From assembly GCA_016205905.1 (NCBI GenBank), contig JACQSP010000068.1, positions 1 through 11,838 on the forward strand: a stretch of 11,838 bases of DNA, read 5' to 3'. The translations under genes and the position numbers were made by a program. This DNA is from Candidatus Woesearchaeota archaeon (GTDB lineage: Archaea; Nanobdellota; Nanobdellia; Woesearchaeales; DSVV01). This document shows positions 6,533 to 11,838 of this stretch, piece after piece. The notes under the pieces are model-generated. The model worked only from the letters and a program-made list of their open reading frames with translations, ran no database searches and was not told the DNA's origin. Numbering within the stretch: the first letter of the stretch is position 1; each line of letters starts with the position of its first letter.

Positions 6533-6561
6533 TTTTGTTTTTTTATTTTATTCCTTTTTTT
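6533..6561 (+). terminator. T-rich terminator after the lipoprotein gene
   Basis: Two runs of seven T, plus shorter ones, lie within 40 bases of the lipoprotein stop. There is no stable stem. Factor-independent termination at oligo-T is usual for archaeal RNA polymerase. Confidence 0.5.
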
Positions 6562-6603
6562 GATGTTTATCTCAATTATTATACATTATGGGGGTTTTCA
6601 TAA

Positions 6604-7410
6604 ATGATAAATTTTATGACATTAGATGATTTTTTATCAGTATCTGATATTAATCATTATAAAAAAGAGAGTATAATTGTTAGAGCATTTAATCCTAATT
6701 ACAAAGAAAGTGAACCTACGCGTAAAGAAATAATCAAAAAATTTCTCGCAAAAACATGTTTGGGTAAATTAACAGAACAGGAACAAATAGAAAAAGAGGT
6801 GTTTGAAATTTATGAGAATTGGTACTATGAATATAGCAGTTCCACAAATCCACAGAAAAAAAGAACAAACAAGAAAATAGCACACAAACTAGCAAAAAGA
6901 TTTTGTAGCGAATATGTAGCAGTAAGTTATCTTGGAGGAAACATTACTACACCAAGAAGTAAAGTATTTTATGTTGGTTTTGGTTCTGGACTATGGGCAT
7001 ATTCATGCGCTTCACTAACACATAGAGAGACTATGGCAGTAGACCCTTCTGATGCTGCCTACAATTCTGCACAAAAAGTTTTAATGCGCTTTGGTCCTAT
7101 TGACATCCTCAAATTTGAAAAGAAGAAATTAGAAGAGGTTACTAATGACGTCAGAGAAGGGGATACTTTACTTACTGTTCATTGCGGTGATGGATTATAT
7201 GAACTGAAAAAAGAGATGGTAGATCTAGCAAAATCTAAAAACGCAAACTGTTTATTTAGCGTTCAATATTCATGTTGTATTTTTAGTGATACAAGACCAC
7301 CTAACGAACAGATTGAAGAAAAACTTACAAAATTAGGGATAGATTCTGCAGATGTTGCTTGTTCAAGAGAATGTGGAGCAATAGCATACGTATTGATAAA
7401 AGCAAGATAA
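6604..7410 (+). CDS. Unassigned Rossmann-fold, methyltransferase-like protein
   Basis: This 268-residue protein belongs to no family I can name. Residues 1-110 are mostly helical and charged. The centre looks like a class I SAM-binding core: VFYVGFGSGLWAYSCA (121-136) resembles motif I with GxGxG, TMAVDPSD (143-150) has the acidic residue that ends strand 2, and DTLLTVHCGDGLYEL (187-201) could be the strand 4 region. The C-terminal part holds a Cys cluster (YSCC, about 222-225, and CSRECG, about 253-258), which could bind metal or form disulfides. It lacks the usual DxGCGxG wording. No Shine-Dalgarno is obvious; TTATTATAC at about 6577-6585 is placed for a leaderless transcript. Methyltransferase activity is a guess from the fold. 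Confidence 0.45.
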   Translation: MINFMTLDDFLSVSDINHYKKESIIVRAFNPNYKESEPTRKEIIKKFLAKTCLGKLTEQEQIEKEVFEIYENWYYEYSSSTNPQKKRTNKKIAHKLAKRFCSEYVAVSYLGGNITTPRSKVFYVGFGSGLWAYSCASLTHRETMAVDPSDAAYNSAQKVLMRFGPIDILKFEKKKLEEVTNDVREGDTLLTVHCGDGLYELKKEMVDLAKSKNANCLFSVQYSCCIFSDTRPPNEQIEEKLTKLGIDSADVACSRECGAIAYVLIKAR

Positions 7411-7514
7411 ATCTCTGTTCTTTATTAAAATCCACTAAAATCTAACAGTTTTTTAAATGCGTTTATATAAAATCAATAAGAATAGCGCCTATTAGAAAAT
7501 TCAAAGTCAAAAAG

Positions 7515-7529
7515 CGAAATATTTATATG
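7515..7529 (+). promoter_or_regulatory. Archaeal BRE/TATA promoter of the RhuM island
   Basis: CGAAA (7515-7519), a reasonable purine-rich BRE, directly precedes the TATA-like TATTTATATG (7520-7529). Transcription would begin near 7550-7555, about 65 bases before the first small reading frame. A second TATA-like box (TTTATATAAAA, 7462-7472) lies upstream. The rest of 7411-7616 shows no gene. Confidence 0.45.
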
Positions 7530-7616
7530 TTTAATTACTAATAGCACTTAAGGATATTAATGAACTGATAAAATCCAAATTTGTAAAAAAGATTTGCTTA
7601 TATATGGGGGCTTATT

Positions 7617-7769
7617 ATGTTCTGTGAAGAAAAGAATAAAATGAGAAGTAAGGAAGCTGAAGCCAGAATCAAGATTAATAAATTGCTTGAAGACTCGAAT
7701 TGGAGAGAGACGCTCATTAACTATGTTAAAGATTATATTAATTTGAATGTTGTTATGGGGACGGCTTAA
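7617..7769 (+). pseudogene. Truncated type I restriction R-subunit N-terminus
   Basis: A 50-codon frame starts at ATG 7617 and ends with TAA at 7767-7769. Residues 9-30, with KEAEARIKINKLLEDSNWR at 12-30, resemble the first helix of type I restriction endonuclease R subunits (HsdR), whose N-termini read like EAxTRxxxIDxxLxxAGW. After Trp29 the usual nuclease domain is absent, so this is probably a decayed HsdR start kept as a small frame. The RhuM gene follows immediately, with its possible GTG start at 7771, suggesting cotranscription. A genuine small protein or antitoxin-like partner of RhuM is the alternative. Confidence 0.45.
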
Positions 7770-7785
7770 AGTGACAAAGGAATTG

Positions 7786-8790
7786 ATGCATAAAGATGAA
7801 GTTACTGACTTTCTTATTTATACTACTTCTGAAGGAAATGTTAAAGTTGAAGCATTCTTGCACAAAGAGACTGTTTGGCTTACACAAGATAAAATGGCAG
7901 ATTTGTTTGGAGTTCAAAGGCCTGCAATTACAAAACATCTTATAAACATTTTTGAAAGCGGAGAATTAGAAGAAAATTCAGTTAGTTCCCTTTTGGAACA
8001 TACTGCTTCTGATGGCAAAAAGTATAAAACTAAATATTACAATCTTGATGCAATTATTTCTGTGGGTTATAGAGTAAATTCCAAGCAAGCAACTCTCTTT
8101 AGAATATGGGCTACAAAAATCTTGAAGGAATATGTTTTAAAAGGCTTTGCCATGGATGATAATCGCCTGAAAAATGGGCAACATTTTGGAAAAGACTATT
8201 TTGATGAGCTTTTGGAAAGAGTTCGCTCAATCAGGGCAAGCGAAAGAAGAATTTATCAAAAAATAACAGATATTTTTGCAGAATGCAGTATTGATTATAA
8301 TCCGCAATCAGAAATTACTCAAGATTTTTATGCAACAATCCAAAATAAGTTTCATTATGCGATAACCGGACAAACGGCGGCTGAAATAATCTATTTAAAA
8401 GCAGATGCCGCTAAAAAAAACATGGGGCTATATACTTGGAAAAATGCTCCAAAAGGCAGAATCTTAAAGTCTGATTCTGTAATTGCAAAAAATTATTTAG
8501 GAATAAATGAAATAAAGAAATTAGAGAGAACTGTTTCTAGTTTTTTTGATTATATTGAAAGAATTATTGAAAACAGAACAGTTATGAAAATGAAAAATTT
8601 GGCTGAAAGCGTGAATAAATTCTTGGCATTTAATGAGTTTAAAGTATTGGAAGATAAAGGTAAAATCTCATTTAAACAGGCTGAACTTAAAGCGTTTAAA
8701 GAATATGAACTATTTAATAAAACCCAAAAAATAGATTCTGATTTTGACGAGTTTAGCAAGAAATTATTGGAGAAGAAGAAAAATGCTTAA
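7786..8790 (+). CDS. rhuM: RhuM-family protein
   Basis: This protein has 334 residues from the ATG at 7786. An in-frame GTG at 7771, just after the upstream stop, or an ATG at 7747 are alternative starts. The full family pattern is present: an N-terminal region with VWLTQDKMADLFGV (30-43), where residues of this type form a helix-turn-helix-like DNA-binding element, then YYNLDAIISVGYRVNS (84-99), the RIWAT segment (about 106-110), SIRASERRIYQKITDIF (128-144) and FHYAITGQTAAEII (169-182). The family is named after rhuM of Salmonella pathogenicity island 3. It is frequent near type I restriction-modification genes and Fic proteins, and its function is not established. Length matches intact relatives. 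No HsdM or HsdS gene is beside it here, only truncated frames on both sides. Confidence 0.9.
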   Translation: MHKDEVTDFLIYTTSEGNVKVEAFLHKETVWLTQDKMADLFGVQRPAITKHLINIFESGELEENSVSSLLEHTASDGKKYKTKYYNLDAIISVGYRVNSKQATLFRIWATKILKEYVLKGFAMDDNRLKNGQHFGKDYFDELLERVRSIRASERRIYQKITDIFAECSIDYNPQSEITQDFYATIQNKFHYAITGQTAAEIIYLKADAAKKNMGLYTWKNAPKGRILKSDSVIAKNYLGINEIKKLERTVSSFFDYIERIIENRTVMKMKNLAESVNKFLAFNEFKVLEDKGKISFKQAELKAFKEYELFNKTQKIDSDFDEFSKKLLEKKKNA

Positions 8791-8833
8791 TGTAGAAACA
8801 AAAAAAGAGGGCAAATTACGAATGAATCCATAA
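8783..8833 (+). pseudogene. 16-codon stub overlapping the end of the RhuM gene
   Basis: ATG at 8783 overlaps the RhuM stop codon by eight bases and opens a frame of 16 codons (MLNVETKKEGKLRMNP) ending in TAA at 8831-8833. Such overlap is typical of translationally coupled operon genes, so this may be what remains of a following gene. The fragment is too short to assign to a family, and chance is a fair alternative. Confidence 0.25.
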
Positions 8834-8860
8834 AAATCTAAATATTTATAAATTAGATTT
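8834..8860. promoter_or_regulatory. Palindrome over the TATA box of the ABM-like gene
   Basis: AAATCTAAAT (8834-8843) and AATTAGATTT (8851-8860) are inverted repeats matching at nine of ten positions around ATTTATA, which is the best TATA-like box before the next gene. A dyad over the TATA box is how many archaeal repressors act, so this is a candidate operator. No adjacent regulator is identified with certainty. Confidence 0.4.
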
Positions 8861-8906
8861 ATTATAATTAAAAAGAAACAGAAGAAACAATAAAAAAGGT
8901 GATAAT

Positions 8907-9314
8907 ATGTTTGTTTGTATGGGTTTATTCAAAGTAAAGAACGGCCAATTGCCGTTTGCTTTAAAGCATATGAGGCATCATCTCAATATTGTGCAGAAGT
9001 CAAAAGGATTTATTCATGGATATATTGCGCATGCTACTGACAGAAAAAACGAATTCCTGGTTGTTGAAGAATACAAAACTACAGAAGCGCAGCAAAAAGC
9101 GCAGGAAATGCTTTTTAAAGACAGCAAAACAATCCCTAGTGATTATATCAAATTCAATAAAATAATGGAAGAGAAACCATTCTTGGCTGTGTTCAAGAAA
9201 CAGGAGATTATAAAAACCAAAGGAATAAGCAAAGATTATCAGATAATGCTGAAAAAGTTAGAGGAGAAGAAGCATATAAAGCAGACAAAGAAAAAGGGAA
9301 AGAAACGCAAATAG
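8907..9314 (+). CDS. Small ABM-like (dimeric alpha-beta barrel) protein with Lys-rich tail
   Basis: The product has 135 residues. The first 95 read like an antibiotic-biosynthesis-monooxygenase/stress-response alpha-beta barrel domain: a first strand (FVCMGLFKVKNG), a helix with HMRHHLNIVQKSKGF where the family has a helix ending in pGf, a strand (GYIAHATD), a strand with FLVVEEYKTTEAQQKA matching the usual W/Y-x-s-x-eA pattern, and a late FLAVFKK strand. Residues 100-135 are a very basic tail rich in KK and KKGKKRK, which suggests nucleic-acid or membrane contact and is not usual for the family. GGTGAT lies a few bases before the ATG, which supports this start over the ATG four codons further in. 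The gene stands alone between the RhuM island and a convergent regulator. Enzyme activity is not implied. Confidence 0.45.
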   Translation: MFVCMGLFKVKNGQLPFALKHMRHHLNIVQKSKGFIHGYIAHATDRKNEFLVVEEYKTTEAQQKAQEMLFKDSKTIPSDYIKFNKIMEEKPFLAVFKKQEIIKTKGISKDYQIMLKKLEEKKHIKQTKKKGKKRK

Positions 9315-9467
9315 AATTTATTTGGTTGATTTTCAGTTTCTCTTTCTTTCAGTCACAATGTATTCTAAGGACGAATTCCAAGTTTCATAATTATTCTTTA
9401 AAGTATTTTTGATAGTTTTATTAGAACGGCTCTATTTGTAAAAATAAACGAATTAAATTCATGAGAC

Positions 9468-9481
9468 GGGTGGCTTCGCCC
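9468..9481. other. Isolated GC-rich hairpin
   Basis: GGGTG (9468-9472) pairs with CGCCC (9477-9481) around a GCTT loop, one pair being a wobble. It stands in otherwise AT-rich DNA in the 255-base gap 9315-9569, where no gene was seen. It may be a fragment of a dispersed palindrome or part of a 3' end structure. Confidence 0.3.
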
Positions 9482-9510
9482 AGGAACTACAAAAAAAGAA
9501 TTGCATCTTC

Positions 9511-9546
9511 TTAGAAAAAATTAAAAAAAAGAAAAAAAAGAAAAAT
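9511..9546 (-). terminator. Oligo-T terminator of the HTH gene
   Basis: On the minus strand, just downstream of the HTH regulator stop, the sequence is three T-rich runs of six to eight T broken by single bases. No stem is needed; this is a typical archaeal terminator. On the plus strand it is an A-rich run with little meaning for the gene ending at 9314. Confidence 0.6.
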
Positions 9547-9569
9547 ATATACTCATTCTCAAACCAGAA

Positions 9570-10094
9570 TCATGAATTTTGGACAGTATGGCTTACTTCT
9601 TCGTTTATTCCCACAATGTTTTCTTTTGCCTGCACTGCTTTGAAATCTTGATCGAGAGTAATTAACTCTTCTTCGCCAATTCTCTTTTTTATAATTGGGA
9701 CGCCTTTTTCAGTTAAATTTCCAATATAACATCTCACCAACTCTTCTGTCAAGGCTAATCTTCTTCCAATCTCTTTGTATGTTATTTCTTCGTTCATGTA
9801 AACGAAAAGAAAGACTTCCTGCTCTTTTCGCGTTAATCTTGAAACAATAAACTTCTTTTGCTCCTGTCCTTTGAGTTGTTTGATAAACATAGTTAGCTCA
9901 TCTATTCTTTCAGCCAGTTTTTCCATCTTAGAATCAAGCTTGCAGAGGTACTCATAATTAGTCTGGATTTCGTTAGTGCTTTGGTTTATTGCTTCCCTAT
10001 GGTCATCCAACTCTTCCCTGACCACATTAAAGGCATCCTTTAATGAATCCTCCATAATTTTTATCTTGTCTGAGCTAAAGCTAATATGAATCAT
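9570..10094 (-). CDS. Coiled-coil HTH transcription regulator
   Basis: This protein has 174 residues from the ATG at 10094, with GGGGGTGG about eight to nine bases upstream; a GTG at 10112 in the same frame is the longer alternative. Residues 12-78 are heptad-like and charged, probably a coiled coil for dimerisation. Residues 86-140 contain LTRKEQEVFLFVYMNEEITYKEIGRR and LVRCYIGNLTEKGVPII, a sigma-70 region 4/LuxR-like helix-turn-helix extended into a winged form. The tail is acidic. Proteins of this layout recur in DPANN archaea and are thought to be DNA-binding regulators; the target is unknown. A TATA-like TATATAAATA on the minus strand (plus about 10148-10158) gives a short leader. Confidence 0.7.
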   Translation of the reverse strand: MIHISFSSDKIKIMEDSLKDAFNVVREELDDHREAINQSTNEIQTNYEYLCKLDSKMEKLAERIDELTMFIKQLKGQEQKKFIVSRLTRKEQEVFLFVYMNEEITYKEIGRRLALTEELVRCYIGNLTEKGVPIIKKRIGEEELITLDQDFKAVQAKENIVGINEEVSHTVQNS

Positions 10095-10130
10095 CTCCTT
10101 TTCCACCCCCACTATTTACTAATCTTTCTC

Positions 10131-10252
10131 AAAATGTTTATTTAAATATATTTATATAGTGGAGTATATAGGTTAAGTGGTGAAAGGTATGATAGGTTGG
10201 ATTAGGAGAGTTAAGATAAGTTAGAATAGATTAATGTGGTTAAAATGAATTA
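10131..10252 (+). repeat. 122-base C-free tract with degenerate GTTAGA-type repeats
   Basis: The plus strand has no C from 10131 to 10252. Within 10170-10240, GTTAAG, GTTGGATTAG, GTTAAGATAA and GTTAGAATAGATTA recur at roughly 10-base spacing. The tract covers the promoter of the HTH regulator and runs up to the hairpin core at 10248. No gene is supported here; an 11-codon frame from 10189 is probably chance. Little else is seen in the gap 10113-10326. Confidence 0.55.
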
Positions 10253-10281
10253 CCCATTCGCCGCAAGCGGAGGGGTAAATT
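10248..10281. repeat. Hairpin element with CCGCAAGCGG core (copy 2)
   Basis: AATTACCC (10248-10255) pairs with GGGTAAATT (10273-10281), allowing one bulged A, around an inner CCG/CGG hairpin at 10261-10270. Positions 10252-10277 match 53-78 at 23 of 26 bases, with the same order of ACCC, core and GGGGTA. It lies just past the 3' end of the methyltransferase gene, so it may also stabilise or end that transcript. Confidence 0.6.
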
Positions 10282-10326
10282 ATGTTAATAAAATATAACG
10301 AATTAACAACGTGATTTCAGCACGCA

Positions 10327-11097
10327 CTATTTCTTACATACATAAAAAACAGGCGGGTGTGTTCTGACATCTGTTTTAGAAATTTGTAAATTCCCGTTGA
10401 TTTCAAGAATTTTAAATCCTGCTTTTTTAATTTCACATTCAACTTCTTTTACAGAGGGTATATGAATGTATTGTTGAGTTTTGTAAGTTTTTTGTTTGTC
10501 GCTTGATTCCCTATCAAAAAATCTGTCTCCAAAATCCTGCTCTGAAACATTAAATCCAATAAACCAAAGAGGTTTCAATATGTAAAACCTTATCCATTGT
10601 TTAATCCAGAAAAAAGAAAACTGCCTGTTAAAAACTCGCGGGTGAGCTGTAAATATAAACCTCCCTTCTTTTTTCAGAATTCTGTAAGTTTCTTTAAGGG
10701 CTTTTAATCTATTCTCACTGCCTGGAATTTGTGTCCATCCCTGATTTGAAAAAAAGGCATAATCAAAAGAATTTTTGTTAAATTTAAGATTAGTAGCATC
10801 ACCAATTCTATAATCAATCTTTAAATTCATTTCTTTGGCAATTTTCTTTGCGTTTTTTATCATTGCAGGAACAAGGTCTATGCCAATTATTTTAAAACCC
10901 TTTTTTGAGAGTGGTATTGTCGTTCTTCCAGTCCCACAGCCAATATCTAAAAGTTTTGCGCTTTTCTTTATGAAATATTTTTTGATGACCTGGCTTTCTG
11001 ATATCCACAATCCCTCTTTCGCTTTTTTAATATAAAGAAGTTGAGCGTTTTCTCCTGCAAATTCTTCAATCACCTGTTGTTTTATATCATGAGCCAT
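10327..11097 (-). CDS. Class I SAM-dependent methyltransferase
   Basis: This 256-residue protein has a clear class I methyltransferase core. LLDIGCGTGRTT (49-60) is motif I, IGIDLVPAM (71-79) has Asp74 for the SAM ribose, RIGDATNL (97-104) is motif III, FDYAFFSNQGW (111-121) is motif IV, and LKKEGRFIFTAHPR (141-154) is the late strand. After residue 155 come a Trp/Phe/Ile-rich stretch (about 160-183) and a substrate domain ending in THPPVFYVCKK. The aromatic stretch may contact a membrane or hydrophobic substrate. The target (small molecule, lipid or protein) cannot be told. There is no Shine-Dalgarno, and a TTAATAAA box about 25-30 bases before the ATG fits a leaderless mRNA. It lies on the same strand as the MarC gene upstream, with a 121-base gap, so it is probably transcribed separately. 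Confidence 0.85.
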   Translation of the reverse strand: MAHDIKQQVIEEFAGENAQLLYIKKAKEGLWISESQVIKKYFIKKSAKLLDIGCGTGRTTIPLSKKGFKIIGIDLVPAMIKNAKKIAKEMNLKIDYRIGDATNLKFNKNSFDYAFFSNQGWTQIPGSENRLKALKETYRILKKEGRFIFTAHPRVFNRQFSFFWIKQWIRFYILKPLWFIGFNVSEQDFGDRFFDRESSDKQKTYKTQQYIHIPSVKEVECEIKKAGFKILEINGNLQISKTDVRTHPPVFYVCKK

Positions 11098-11190
11098 AAT
11101 AAATTAAATTAGATTAAAGAGTTTATTAAGTTTTTCATAAAAACAGTAGAATTTAATTTAATTAACAGTTAAACGTCTTTCTCTAAACAT

Positions 11191-11228
11191 CATTACTTAA
11201 ATTATATAGTCAAACGCATTACTTAAAT
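11191..11228. repeat. 12-bp direct repeat at the MarC stop codon
   Basis: CATTACTTAAAT occurs at 11191-11202 and again at 11217-11228, a period of 26 bases, each copy preceded by AAAC. The second copy covers the stop and the last two codons of the MarC gene, so the first copy is probably a small duplication of the gene end. Confidence 0.5.
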
Positions 11229-11824
11229 GCCTTTATCATCTCGCTTACTCCATTCTTGACGAATTCTATCGCCAAAGCTGCAAGAATTAGGCCGAGAACT
11301 CTTGAGATAACTTCGATTAATCTGGCACCCATTAATTTGGTAATCTTTTCTGACCAAATCATCATTATCCATGTTATTCCCAAAGATAATATCAGCGCAA
11401 TTAAAGGCGGCCAATATCCATAATGTTGCGAGAGAATTATAACAGTAGTCATAGCGCCGGGCCCTGAGAGCAATGGTGTGCCTATTACTATTGCAGCAAC
11501 TTTCTTATGGCTATTATCTTTCTTTGAAAACTCAATGCCTAATACAGATTGAACACCAAGTATCAGGAGTATAACTCCTCCAGCAACTATAAAACTTGGG
11601 AAAGAAATTCCCATTAAATCTAACAGCCATAATCCTAAAAACAAAAAGAATATTAATAAGCCGAATGCAACAGACACAGCTATGAATGCTTGTTTTGCCT
11701 TTTCTGTTTTATTCATTCCTTTTGTAAGCGAAATAAATACAACCACGCAAAGAAAAGGATCCAGAATAATCAAAAGTGCAATAAAAGATTTTATAACATT
11801 CAAGATGAATTCAGTTGGTGCCAT
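11219..11824 (-). CDS. MarC-family integral membrane protein
   Basis: This 201-residue protein has six predicted membrane segments (about 7-33, 45-68, 74-96, 108-132, 138-157, 170-192) in the usual three-plus-three layout. Family marks are the early LDPFLCVVVFISLTKGM (21-37), close to the DPxGxxPxFxxLT pattern, and GTPLLSGPGAMTTVI (115-129), the hallmark loop repeated in the second half. MarC proteins were once linked to multiple antibiotic resistance but that role was withdrawn; their substrate is unknown. The length is normal, so the gene is complete, with its ATG only 14 bases from the window edge. The upstream region is outside the window. Confidence 0.88.
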   Translation of the reverse strand: MAPTEFILNVIKSFIALLIILDPFLCVVVFISLTKGMNKTEKAKQAFIAVSVAFGLLIFFLFLGLWLLDLMGISFPSFIVAGGVILLILGVQSVLGIEFSKKDNSHKKVAAIVIGTPLLSGPGAMTTVIILSQHYGYWPPLIALILSLGITWIMMIWSEKITKLMGARLIEVISRVLGLILAALAIEFVKNGVSEMIKAFK

Positions 11825-11838
11825 ATAACCTTAAATAG

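Noticed and set aside
9461..9490. A degenerate CRISPR repeat or tRNA fragment from the GC-rich hairpin
   Set aside because: There is a single copy with no repeats nearby, and no tRNA arms could be folded around it.
10189..10224. An 11-codon plus-strand frame (MIGWIRRVKIS) after GGTGAAAGGT
   Set aside because: It lies in the C-free repetitive tract, where start and GGTG-like strings are common; no family or conservation evidence.

Overview
The window looks like a piece of a low-GC archaeal genome, most likely DPANN (Woesearchaeota- or Pacearchaeota-like). This is inferred from several signs. Proteins are Lys/Ile/Asn-rich. GGAGG/GAGGTGA Shine-Dalgarno sites sit before several starts, while other genes have only a TATA-like box about 25 nt before the ATG (probably leaderless). 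Oligo-T stretches follow genes. A coiled-coil/HTH regulator and a lipobox protein of types I associate with such genomes are present. No rRNA or tRNA was seen, so placement is tentative.

Layout. Bases 1-250 hold three back-to-back nested hairpins and a fourth hairpin touching the ribosome binding site of the first gene. A plus-strand group follows: a cytoplasmic vWA-domain protein (252-1265), a shortened divergent pyruvate-kinase-fold protein (1437-2366) and an NAD kinase of the plant NADK3-like type (2499-3416). A 7-bp repeat array in two opposite orientations separates the first two; a hairpin terminator and short tandem repeats separate the second and third. A minus-strand gene (3457-4857) resembles a nucleoside phosphorylase with long inserts. 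It diverges from a lipoprotein (5136-6524) whose four Ig/cadherin-like domains show an ABAB duplication. An unassigned methyltransferase-like protein follows (6604-7410).

Bases 7411-8833 look like the remains of a restriction-modification-associated island. They hold a 50-codon stub resembling the N-terminus of a type I restriction R subunit, a full-length RhuM-family protein and a 16-codon stub overlapping the RhuM stop. Next come a small ABM-like (dimeric alpha-beta barrel) protein (8907-9314), then on the minus strand an HTH regulator (9570-10094), a class I SAM methyltransferase (10327-11097) and a MarC-family membrane protein (11219-11824).

The genes do not form one obvious pathway. NAD kinase, the pyruvate-kinase-like protein and the phosphorylase-like protein are all nucleotide- or phosphate-metabolism folds lying together, but a functional link is only a guess. 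I did not find a clear new defence or mobile system. The most unusual material is non-coding: nested hairpins with base-pair covariation, a related hairpin core at both ends of the window, the two-orientation 7-mer array, and a 122-nt tract with no C on the plus strand.
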